From the NCBI GenBank assembly GCA_934095865.1, contig CAKOKU010000022.1, positions 1-12,150 on the forward strand: a stretch of DNA of 12,150 bases, in the 5' to 3' direction. Positions 1 to 5,837 of this stretch are shown here, one piece after another; positions within the stretch are counted from its first letter, which is position 1; each line of letters opens with the position of its first letter. This DNA is from an uncultured Bacilli bacterium (lineage in GTDB: Bacteria; Bacillota_I; Bacilli_A; RF39; UBA660). The position numbers and the translations under genes are program-made. Below the pieces are notes generated by a model. It was not told the DNA's origin. It did no database searches and was given only the letters and a program-made list of their open reading frames with translations.

Positions 1-22
1 CAGTATTATTTAATTCGTTCAT
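1..22 (-). CDS. 5' end of an unidentified gene running off the left edge
   Basis: Only the first seven codons are visible (MNELNNT). An ATG at 22-20 is preceded by GGGAGGTGA with a three-base gap, which is close to a perfect match to the 16S rRNA tail and the best Shine-Dalgarno sequence in the window, so the start is convincing. The product cannot be named from seven residues. In many Firmicutes the gene after cdaA-cdaR is glmM, but GlmM proteins normally begin MGKYFGTDG-like, which does not fit. The IS element lies immediately upstream, so transcription may come from the small intergenic promoter or from read-through of the cdaA-cdaR-IS transcript. Confidence 0.7.
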
Positions 23-46
23 AGCTCACCTCCCTATAGTAAATTA

Positions 47-75
47 TATATAATTAATAAAAAAAAATTCTTCAA
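47..75 (-). promoter_or_regulatory. Possible promoter for the left-edge gene
   Basis: On the minus strand TTGAAG (75-70) and TATATA (52-47) are separated by 17 bases. A second possible -10, TATAAT (48-43), would give a 21-base spacer. The elements lie in host DNA within three bases of the IS end, in a very A/T-rich gap where chance matches are common, so the call is weak. Confidence 0.35.
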
Positions 76-77
76 TC

Positions 78-103
78 TGAACTGAACCCCAAAAGTTGGA
101 CAG
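78..103 (+). repeat. IS right inverted repeat (orfB end)
   Basis: The terminal repeat reads TGAACTGAACCCC, then five unmatched bases, then TTGGACA. It pairs with the repeat at 1493-1518, with 18 of 25 positions identical. This is the end beyond the orfB stop. Confidence 0.85.
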
Positions 104-117
104 TTTATAAATAGTTT

Positions 118-930
118 CTAATTAGAGGATTGTAACCTGTAATTTACGGGAGACAGTCCTTTTAATTTTTCTTTAATTCTATCATAATTATAATAATAAA
201 TATAGTTATCAATTGCTTTTATTAAATCATTTAATGTTTTATAATTATTTTCTTGTTCATAAAACATTTCTGTTTTAAGTATACCAAAAAAGTTTTCCAT
301 CATGCCATTATCCATGCTATTTCCTTTTCTGGACATACTTTGCTTTATACCTTTATTTTTTAATCTTTGTTGATATGATTGATGTTGATATTGCCAGCCT
401 TGATCTGAATGAAATATCAATCCTTCAAGGTCCTTATTTTTATCAAATGCCTTATTAAGCATATCATTTATTTGTTCTAAATTAGGTGATTTTGAAGTGT
501 TATAAGATATTACTTCACCATTATATCCATCTAATATTGGTGATAAATAACATTTTTCACCACGAAGATTGAACTCAGTTACATCTGTATACCATTTCTT
601 ATTTGGCTTATCTGAGTTAAAATCTTTTTTAATTAAATTATCTGCTATTTTACCAACCGTTCCTTTATATGATGAATATTTTCGCTTGTTTCTTTTTAAT
701 GGTTTTAAGCCTAATTTTACCATTATTCTGTAAACTTTCTTATGATTAACATTATAACCTTGATTTCTAAGTTCTAATGTAATTCTTCGATAACCATATC
801 TTTCCTTATTATTAATAAATATTTCCTTTATTTTATCTATTATTTCTTTGTTTTTATCATCTTTATCTGTTTTAGATAAAGTATAATAATATACTGATTT
901 AGCTAAACCAGATACTTTTAGAAGAATCAT
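118..930 (-). CDS. IS3-family transposase OrfB (DDE integrase core)
   Basis: Catalytic half of the IS150-type transposase, which cuts and joins the element ends. Residues 1-60 form an HTH_21-like region (YYYTLSK, ERYGYRRI). The rve core carries the acidic triad D116 (YTDVTEF), D176 (FHSDQGWQY) and E212 (MDNGMMENFFG), with exactly 35 residues between the second D and the E. The C-terminus has the usual YYNYDRIKEKLKGLSPVNYR block. All key residues are present, so the core looks functional. The ATG at 930 has no Shine-Dalgarno sequence, and the same frame stays open back to 969, adding VNVVSELRLKYPL, which fits the family N-terminus. The real product is therefore probably an OrfAB fusion of about 452 residues made by -1 frameshifting at the end of orfA. 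Confidence 0.93.
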   Translation of the reverse strand: MILLKVSGLAKSVYYYTLSKTDKDDKNKEIIDKIKEIFINNKERYGYRRITLELRNQGYNVNHKKVYRIMVKLGLKPLKRNKRKYSSYKGTVGKIADNLIKKDFNSDKPNKKWYTDVTEFNLRGEKCYLSPILDGYNGEVISYNTSKSPNLEQINDMLNKAFDKNKDLEGLIFHSDQGWQYQHQSYQQRLKNKGIKQSMSRKGNSMDNGMMENFFGILKTEMFYEQENNYKTLNDLIKAIDNYIYYYNYDRIKEKLKGLSPVNYRLQSSN

Positions 931-965
931 TAATGGATATTTTAGCCGTAGTTCACTAACAACAT

Positions 966-1475
966 TTACTTTTTCTTCTGTTGTTGATTCTTCCTTGCTT
1001 GAACAACGGCTCTCAATTTTTTTGAGTATTCAAGCTCCGCTTTTAAATATAAATTTTCCTTTTTTAATCTTTCATTTTCTTCTTCAATAGTTTCTTTTTT
1101 ATTAATTTGTTTTGGCTTCTTAATCATAGTCGGACGACCTCGCTTTCGTTCAACTATATTATAATCCATTTCTCGATATTTTTTTATCCAATTGGATAAC
1201 ATTCCTAAGCTGGATAATTTTTCATCAATTGCCACAGATAAACTCGATTCGTTATTTATTAAAACTCTGTTAATAATCCTTTCTTTTTCTAATGGTGAAT
1301 AATATTTGTTTTTTACTGTTCTTAAAACATCAAATCCATGTTTATCAATTAATCTTACTAAATACTGTACATTTGATTCTTGGATTTTATACTTAGAAGC
1401 AATATCTTTTCTTGATCTTCCTTTTTTCTTTTCATAATAAATTTTTACTTTATCTTCATAACTTAATTTTCCCAT
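966..1475 (-). CDS. IS3-family transposase OrfA (HTH and leucine zipper)
   Basis: DNA-binding half of the IS150-type transposase, 169 residues. A first helix-turn-helix lies around residues 20-42 (RKDIASKYKIQESNVQYLV) and a second around 77-101 (SVAIDEKLSSLGMLSNWIKKY). They are followed by a basic RKRGRP linker (110-115) and a leucine-zipper-like helix at about 130-155 (ENERLKKENLYLKAELEY), the usual multimerisation segment. The lysine-rich tail QQQKKK is encoded by the A-rich frameshift site. The start ATG at 1475 follows GAGG at 1486-1483. That Shine-Dalgarno lies in the 3' arm of a hairpin built from the terminal repeat, which should repress translation from read-through RNA. Alone, OrfA of this family can act as a transposition regulator. 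Confidence 0.92.
   Translation of the reverse strand: MGKLSYEDKVKIYYEKKKGRSRKDIASKYKIQESNVQYLVRLIDKHGFDVLRTVKNKYYSPLEKERIINRVLINNESSLSVAIDEKLSSLGMLSNWIKKYREMDYNIVERKRGRPTMIKKPKQINKKETIEEENERLKKENLYLKAELEYSKKLRAVVQARKNQQQKKK
969..975 (-). other. Probable -1 programmed frameshift site between orfA and orfB
   Basis: On the minus strand the last sense codons of orfA read AAG AAA AAG and are followed by TAA. The heptamer G AAA AAG, read back one base, leads into GTA AAT GTT in the orfB frame, which is open from there to its stop at 118. IS150 and relatives make their fused transposase at A AAA AAG. Here the first base is G, so the P-site tRNA would re-pair imperfectly while the A-site lysine tRNA could still slip AAG to AAA. 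No convincing stimulatory stem-loop is seen just downstream. Confidence 0.7.
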
Positions 1476-1480
1476 ATAAA

Positions 1481-1511
1481 AACCTCGTTTCTATGTCCAA
1501 GAAACGGGGTT
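1481..1511 (-). promoter_or_regulatory. IS-end hairpin sequestering the orfA ribosome binding site
   Basis: Positions 1481-1491 (AACCTCGTTTC) and 1501-1511 (GAAACGGGGTT) are inverted repeats of 11 bp with one mismatch, separated by nine bases. In minus-strand RNA the 3' arm contains GAGG, the orfA Shine-Dalgarno. RNA entering from outside, for example from the cdaA-cdaR operon, would contain both arms and hide the site. RNA starting inside the element past the 5' arm would not. The same logic is known for other insertion sequences such as IS10; its application here is inferred from the pairing. Confidence 0.6.
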
Positions 1512-1518
1512 CATATCA
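1493..1518 (-). repeat. IS left inverted repeat (orfA end)
   Basis: Read on the minus strand from 1518 it is TGATATGAACCCC, five unmatched bases, then TTGGACA. It is the partner of the repeat at 78-103. Its inner part also supplies the 5' arm of the hairpin that covers the orfA start region. Confidence 0.85.
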
Positions 1519-1544
1519 GCTTTTATAAGTATTTAGAACTTTTT

Positions 1545-2933
1545 TTATTTTTTAGTTAATGATATTTCGACTTCACTTTCAACAATAAATTTGGCCATAC
1601 TAGTTATAGATGTATTACCAGTAATGTATACAGGAACTTTATATGTTCCTTCGGCATAGCCAGTCAAGTCGATGTAAGCAGAAATACTTGATGTATCTAT
1701 CTTGTCAATTACGCTCTGAACGCCAATTACTTGAACTTTTACAGATGCTGTACTTGTTGCATTTGGAGTTAGACCAGTCGGTGCGTTACGAACGTTAATT
1801 TGAACATTTTCCAATGTTTTTTGTTTAGCTTCACCAAACTCAACAACAATACTAGCACTAGTTGTTGGCATATAGCGGACACCACTTGGCTTAGATATTG
1901 TTACATTATAAGTCTTCGCCCCATTATTACCTTGATCTGTTAAATCAATTGTTACTGGTACACAATCAATGGCCTCAAGAGCAGATTGTTCGCCATAAAT
2001 TGTAACATTATAATCTGATTTACCATTAATACTAATAGAACTAATGGCTTTACCAGCGACTAAATCACCGGTTGTTAAGACTTGAATAGGAACACTTTTA
2101 CTGTATGATGTAAATGTTACCGTAGCACTGATACTTTCAGGAACTATTTCAACATTTTTTAAAATATTACCGGTTTCATCATAAGCAACAATAGGAACAT
2201 TTTCAACATTATAAGTTCCTTTGTTAACAAATTCTTTGTTATTTAAGTCAATTAAAGCTTTAACCGTAGCTATTTTATCTAAAGTATCTTGAGAACCTTT
2301 AACTACTACTTCACTCTTATTTAATTCAATATTAGATACACTTAGTTCGGGATATCTTTCATTTAACTTATCTTGATTTATAACATCATAAGTAATTGTT
2401 TTTAAACTTGATACTTTCTTTTTAATAGTTACATATATATAGTTTGGATCTAATTTATAATTTAGAGTACTAATAGTTTGATTATAGGCTAATTTTACAC
2501 GGTATGGTTCATCTCTTGGCGTATAATCAGTTAAATCTAAGACTACCTCATTTTCACCAAGTTGCTTAGCTAAATATAAATCACTTTTGCGGCCAATTAA
2601 AGTAATATCTACTGACTCCGGTAAATCTTCAATGACATAGGCTTCGGTGTTATATTCTACCTTTATTGGTTGATTTGTTATTATTTCAGCTTCAGTTTCT
2701 ACTAGGGTAATTACTTTACTATCAATTAACAGAAACACAATGATAGCAAGACCTAGAGATAAATAAAGTAACATATTAGGTCTATTTAAAATTTTTTCAA
2801 TCTTAAAATGATTTTTGTTTATTTTCTTATCAAGATTATAAATTACTTTACTAATAGGAGTAATTATATATTTATCTAAAAGATTATAAAGAAATTTAAA
2901 GAACATAACAAAGGGTTTAAATATCTTATTCAT
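1545..2933 (-). CDS. cdaR: YbbR-domain protein CdaR, regulator of CdaA
   Basis: Membrane-anchored extracytoplasmic protein that in Bacillus and Listeria binds and modulates the c-di-AMP cyclase CdaA. An N-terminal region of about 50 basic and aromatic residues precedes one transmembrane helix (about 54-72, MLLYLSLGLAIIVFLLI). Then come four YbbR-like beta repeats at roughly 85-172, 176-268, 280-367 and 370-460. Each carries the pattern of a residue-rich strand, V-x-G/GxxSxL or xxxLDKI, and a (V/I)DLT strand (VVLDLTDY, ALIDLNN, VTIDLTDQ, AYIDLTGY). I chose the ATG at 2933 (MNKIF, 462 residues) because AAGGTGA sits just before it. A GTG at 2951 in the same frame would add six residues but lies on that Shine-Dalgarno. 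The start overlaps the cdaA stop by eight bases, which suggests translational coupling. No terminator is visible before the IS begins. Confidence 0.93.
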   Translation of the reverse strand: MNKIFKPFVMFFKFLYNLLDKYIITPISKVIYNLDKKINKNHFKIEKILNRPNMLLYLSLGLAIIVFLLIDSKVITLVETEAEIITNQPIKVEYNTEAYVIEDLPESVDITLIGRKSDLYLAKQLGENEVVLDLTDYTPRDEPYRVKLAYNQTISTLNYKLDPNYIYVTIKKKVSSLKTITYDVINQDKLNERYPELSVSNIELNKSEVVVKGSQDTLDKIATVKALIDLNNKEFVNKGTYNVENVPIVAYDETGNILKNVEIVPESISATVTFTSYSKSVPIQVLTTGDLVAGKAISSISINGKSDYNVTIYGEQSALEAIDCVPVTIDLTDQGNNGAKTYNVTISKPSGVRYMPTTSASIVVEFGEAKQKTLENVQINVRNAPTGLTPNATSTASVKVQVIGVQSVIDKIDTSSISAYIDLTGYAEGTYKVPVYITGNTSITSMAKFIVESEVEISLTKK

Positions 2934-3756
2934 TATCTTCACCTTCTTCACTATCTACTTCTTTAGAATCGGCATCATAAAAGATCTCCATTTTTGGTTT
3001 TAATTCTTCAACAAGTGTCATTCTAAATTCATCTAAAGATAGGTTATATTTTAGTTCACCATCAACGGCAATAGAAAGTTTGCCCGTTTCTTCAGAAACG
3101 ACTAATGCAATGGCATCCGTTTCTTCTGCTATACCTAAAGCGGCACGGTGTCTAGTACCTAAACGTTTAGAAATAGCGGGATTCATACTTGTTTTAAAAA
3201 CAGCACCGGCACAAGTAATACGATCACCTTGAATAATTACACCACCATCATGTAGAGGACTATTTGGAAAGAAAATAGTACCAAGAAGAGGACTTGTTAA
3301 ATCGGCATAAACCTTGGTCGCAGGAGTGATATATTCTTGAAGTGACATATCTCTTTCAATTACTATTAAAGCCCCAATACGGTTCTTTTTTAAATATTCT
3401 ACGGCGTCCATAATTTCAAATACGACTTTTTCACGTTCATCAACCGTTAGAACCTTATGGCGACCTAAAAGTTGTGTACGACCAATTGATTCTAAAATGT
3501 TACGAATTTCAGGTTGGAAAATAACAATTATAGCAAGTGGTCCCCATTCTATAACATATTCTAGTAATAGGCCAATAGTATAAAGATTTAAAATATTACT
3601 AATAAATTTTATAGCAATAATTAAAAAAATTCCTTTAACTATCAAAACCATTTTGACATTATTTTTTATATTTTTCAGTATGTAATAAAACATCAACCAA
3701 ACTAAAGAAATATCTATAATCTTAGTAAAGATACTCCATAATGTTTGTAGTGTCAT
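2926..3756 (-). CDS. cdaA: Membrane diadenylate cyclase CdaA (c-di-AMP synthase)
   Basis: Condenses two ATP into cyclic di-AMP, the second messenger controlling potassium and osmolyte transport and cell-wall homeostasis in Firmicutes. Three transmembrane helices occupy roughly residues 10-85, ending in the family block GPLAIIVIFQPEIR. The DAC domain follows (about 95-245), with PLHDGGVII (D170-G171-G172), LGTRHRAALG (R202-H203-R204) and VVSEETGKLSIA. The nucleotide motif is DGG where most CdaA and DisA proteins have DGA. An acidic tail (DSEEGEDNE) ends the 276-residue protein. The ATG at 3756 (MTLQTLW) is chosen because AAGAGGTG lies six bases upstream; an in-frame GTG at 3765 is part of that Shine-Dalgarno. 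A promoter lies just upstream and cdaR overlaps downstream, the conserved cdaA-cdaR pair. Confidence 0.96.
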   Translation of the reverse strand: MTLQTLWSIFTKIIDISLVWLMFYYILKNIKNNVKMVLIVKGIFLIIAIKFISNILNLYTIGLLLEYVIEWGPLAIIVIFQPEIRNILESIGRTQLLGRHKVLTVDEREKVVFEIMDAVEYLKKNRIGALIVIERDMSLQEYITPATKVYADLTSPLLGTIFFPNSPLHDGGVIIQGDRITCAGAVFKTSMNPAISKRLGTRHRAALGIAEETDAIALVVSEETGKLSIAVDGELKYNLSLDEFRMTLVEELKPKMEIFYDADSKEVDSEEGEDNE

Positions 3757-3784
3757 ATAATACACCTCTTTCTTATCCTAGTTT

Positions 3785-3813
3785 ATTATAGCAAATTATT
3801 TTTTCTATTTCTA
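3785..3813 (-). promoter_or_regulatory. Extended -10 promoter of cdaA-cdaR
   Basis: The minus strand shows TGCTATAAT, an extended -10 with a perfect TATAAT at 3790-3785. TAGAAA (four of six consensus bases) lies 17 bases upstream at 3813-3808. The predicted start near 3778 gives a leader of about 20 bases that contains little besides the AAGAGGTG ribosome binding site. Confidence 0.7.
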
Positions 3814-3860
3814 CCCCTTTAATATTTCCTTATTTTTACTTTATGGCGGTTTTAGAGAAT

Positions 3861-3887
3861 TTTAAAAATCCTTGCTATGAAGGATTT
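3861..3887 (-). terminator. Hairpin terminator ending the rnr-smpB cluster
   Basis: An 8-bp perfect stem, AAATCCTT with AAGGATTT (3887-3880 and 3873-3866), has a six-base loop and is followed on the minus strand by a short T run (five T). The stem is A/T-rich, so strength is moderate. The TAG stop of the small membrane protein (3877-3875) sits in the loop, meaning the terminator starts inside the coding sequence. Confidence 0.6.
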
Positions 3888-4285
3888 ACTGGATTTTGTT
3901 GTATTTGATTATTTACGGTTTGATTACTACTAGCAGGATTGATTGATGATGGATTAACACTGTTAGGTACTTGATTAGGTACTGACTGACTCATAGATTG
4001 ATTTACTCCTTGATTCATAAAGTTCTGATTTGGTGGCGTAAAATTGTTAGTAGGCGTAGACATATCTAATTGTTCAACTGTTTCTGTATTATTTTGATTT
4101 AAACTTGAACCCAAACCAACACCACTTTTAGCATTAACAGCATTCATGTCAATTTCTGTTTCTTTTTGTTCTACTTTTGGATATTTTTTATCAATAAAAT
4201 AACCTATTATAGCGAAAATAGCAATCAAAGCAATTACTATAAAAATAATATAATAGTTTGATAAACTTCTTAATAAAGATTCCAT
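3875..4285 (-). CDS. Small single-pass membrane protein with Asn/Ser/Pro/Gln-rich tail
   Basis: I do not recognise this 136-residue protein. Residues 11-30 form one hydrophobic helix (YYIIFIVIALIAIFAIIGYF), followed by IDKKYPK. The N-terminus lacks a positive stretch while lysines follow the helix, so the tail may be cytoplasmic by the positive-inside rule. Residues 40-75 are acidic to neutral. Residues 76-136 are low-complexity, dominated by N, S, P, Q and V with repeated NP/VNP/SSINP-like units, no cysteine and almost no aromatics, hence probably disordered. AAAGGAG six bases before the ATG supports the start. It follows the DUF3048 gene by 13 bases and is last in that cluster. The gene is real by spacing and Shine-Dalgarno; the function is unknown. 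Confidence 0.8.
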   Translation of the reverse strand: MESLLRSLSNYYIIFIVIALIAIFAIIGYFIDKKYPKVEQKETEIDMNAVNAKSGVGLGSSLNQNNTETVEQLDMSTPTNNFTPPNQNFMNQGVNQSMSQSVPNQVPNSVNPSSINPASSNQTVNNQIQQNPVNPS

Positions 4286-4298
4286 TTATTTCTCCTTT

Positions 4299-5375
4299 TT
4301 ATTCATTTGCACTTATTTTTAAAGTTTGGCCTTTAGGCTGTATTTGAATAAATGTGTTGCCATCATTTACTTTTAGTTCAGTTCCATCCTGAAGGGTATA
4401 TTTTGTTTTACTATCACGGCTAGTTTTTTGCCAGTTTATTTTAACGGCGTAACCATCAGTTATATAATAACCGGTTCCAGAGCCAATGTTATCAAGATTT
4501 TGACGATCTTTACTGTCGCCTTGAATTTTAGAATTAGATACTTGATAAGTTATAATATTTTTAAAGGTATATTGCTCTTTGGTTACGTCATCAGTGTGGG
4601 CTTTATTATTAACAAAACGCTTGTAAGTTTTTGTTTCCTCATCATATTCATATCTGTCAGTAATACTAGAAGAATACTTAATAGTTACAACATCAGCTTT
4701 TTCTACATCTTCCATATTAGCAATATCAATATCATCAACAACATAATTAAGTAAAGGACTAGATGTCGTTGTGCTGCGGTAACCTAAACGTTCGGTTGCA
4801 TCTTTTAACATAGTCATTGTAGTAAAGCCAGTGTGTTCTTTGGAAATGTTTAAGGTTTTATCACGGTAAAAATATTTGCCTTCCCAAGTTAAGCCGTTGA
4901 TATTGTTAATATGATAAGTGGAGATATCACTTTCGGCTTGTGGTGACCAGCCCCAATGAACGTAGATGGCATCATTTTCCATAGCATAATCAAGAAAATA
5001 ATGTCGACTAGAGCGAACACTACCAATCTTAGCCGTATCTTGATCTTTAAATAAGGCCATGTATCTTGTTAGACCGCCTTCTACTATAATCTCATAAATT
5101 AAATAGGCATCTTGTAAACCAGCATGGTGAAGGCGAGCGGAGCTGTGATTATTAATCATAACGGCATAACTACGTGAATTAGAGTCTAAATCCATAATTT
5201 TTAATTTTTTCTCTGGCGTTTGTTCAGAGGTAGAATTGCCATCTATATTGTTACCAGTATTGTCATTTGTAGTTTTTTTAGGCAATACATTTAAAATAAT
5301 AATAAGACCTAAGGCTATTAAAGCAATTATGCCGGCTGTGATTACAACCTTTTTCTTTAATTTATGTTTACTCAT
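4299..5375 (-). CDS. DUF3048 (YerB-like) envelope protein
   Basis: Membrane-anchored extracytoplasmic protein of 358 residues. A basic N-terminus and one hydrophobic helix (about 10-31) are followed by a short Thr/Asn/Ser-rich linker. The DUF3048 N-domain (about 58-200) contains YAVMINNHSSARLHHAGLQ and GSVRSSRHYFLDYA, matching the family GPVRSAR-type block. The C-domain (about 225-350) contains GTGYYITDGYAVKINWQK and TFIQIQP. Bacillus YerB is a lipoprotein, but no lipobox cysteine is present here, so the helix probably acts as an uncleaved anchor. The molecular role of DUF3048 is not established. AGGAG nine bases before the ATG supports the start. It lies 27 bases after smpB and 13 bases before the small membrane protein, in one apparent transcript. 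Confidence 0.93.
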   Translation of the reverse strand: MSKHKLKKKVVITAGIIALIALGLIIILNVLPKKTTNDNTGNNIDGNSTSEQTPEKKLKIMDLDSNSRSYAVMINNHSSARLHHAGLQDAYLIYEIIVEGGLTRYMALFKDQDTAKIGSVRSSRHYFLDYAMENDAIYVHWGWSPQAESDISTYHINNINGLTWEGKYFYRDKTLNISKEHTGFTTMTMLKDATERLGYRSTTTSSPLLNYVVDDIDIANMEDVEKADVVTIKYSSSITDRYEYDEETKTYKRFVNNKAHTDDVTKEQYTFKNIITYQVSNSKIQGDSKDRQNLDNIGSGTGYYITDGYAVKINWQKTSRDSKTKYTLQDGTELKVNDGNTFIQIQPKGQTLKISANE

Positions 5376-5402
5376 AATATATTTCTCCTAACTCTACACA
5401 AT

Positions 5403-5837
5403 TTAATATCTATTCTGACGCATAGCTTCTCGTTTTAAGTCGCGCTCTTTTATTGTTTGGCGTTTATCATATAGTTTTTTGCCTCTACATAAACCGATTG
5501 TAACTTTAGCACGGCCATTTTTAAAATGGATATCTAAGGGAATAAGGGAGTAACCAGCTCGACTCACCTTTGTAAATATTTTTTGAATTTCATTCTTGTG
5601 TAATAGTAATTTTCTAGTTCGACGTTCATCATGATTGAAGATATTACCTTCTTCATAGTGAGCAATGAAGGCATTTAATAAATAAGCCTCACCTTTCTTT
5701 ATTATGACAAAGGCATCAGTAATATCACAAGATGACTTTCGCAATGATTTTATTTCAGTTCCCTTAAGTACAATCCCTGCTTCATAAGTTTCTTCAATAT
5801 AATATTCAAATTTTGCTTTGCGATTTTGAATTTCCAT
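5403..5837 (-). CDS. smpB: SsrA-binding protein SmpB
   Basis: Binds tmRNA and delivers it to stalled ribosomes in trans-translation. The 144 residues show family landmarks in order: QNRKAKFEYYIEETYEAGIVLKGTEIKSLR (4-33), ITDAFVIIKKGEAYLLN, HYEEGNIFNHDERRTRKLLLH (60-80), SRAGYSLIPLDIHFKNGRAKVTIGLCRGKKLYDKR and a basic C-terminal tail that reads along the mRNA channel. It is slightly short because it starts almost directly at the conserved QNRKA block. In the same frame a stop lies 12 bases upstream of this ATG, so no upstream start exists. Only a weak GAAG-type site precedes it. The gene overlaps the end of rnr by 32 bases, so translation is probably coupled. Adjacency of rnr and smpB is common in Firmicutes, where RNase R works with trans-translation. 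Confidence 0.97.
   Translation of the reverse strand: MEIQNRKAKFEYYIEETYEAGIVLKGTEIKSLRKSSCDITDAFVIIKKGEAYLLNAFIAHYEEGNIFNHDERRTRKLLLHKNEIQKIFTKVSRAGYSLIPLDIHFKNGRAKVTIGLCRGKKLYDKRQTIKERDLKREAMRQNRY

Larger units (their letters stand above)
78..1518 (-). mobile_element. Complete IS3-family (IS150-type) insertion sequence
   Basis: A 1441-bp element bounded by imperfect inverted repeats that start TGAACTGAACCCC at 78 and, on the other strand, TGATATGAACCCC at 1518. Eighteen of the first 25 positions match, including GAACCCC and TTGGACA, and the ends have the TG...CA form usual for IS3 elements. Inside are orfA (helix-turn-helix plus leucine zipper) and orfB (DDE integrase core) in the classic overlapping -1 arrangement, with no visible inactivating mutation. 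Length and layout match the IS150 group. No target-site duplication is found: ATC precedes position 78 and GCT follows position 1518. The element is co-oriented with the host genes and begins 26 bases past the cdaR stop. Confidence 0.93.

Noticed and set aside
118..1475. orfA and orfB as a broken transposase pseudogene
   Set aside because: The -1 offset is the normal arrangement of IS3 elements, and both halves have intact motifs, so it is not scored as a disrupting frameshift.
4428..4754. Plus-strand open frame of 108 codons
   Set aside because: It lies wholly inside the DUF3048 gene on the opposite strand, has no ribosome binding site and codes for a composition expected from antisense of A/T-rich DNA.
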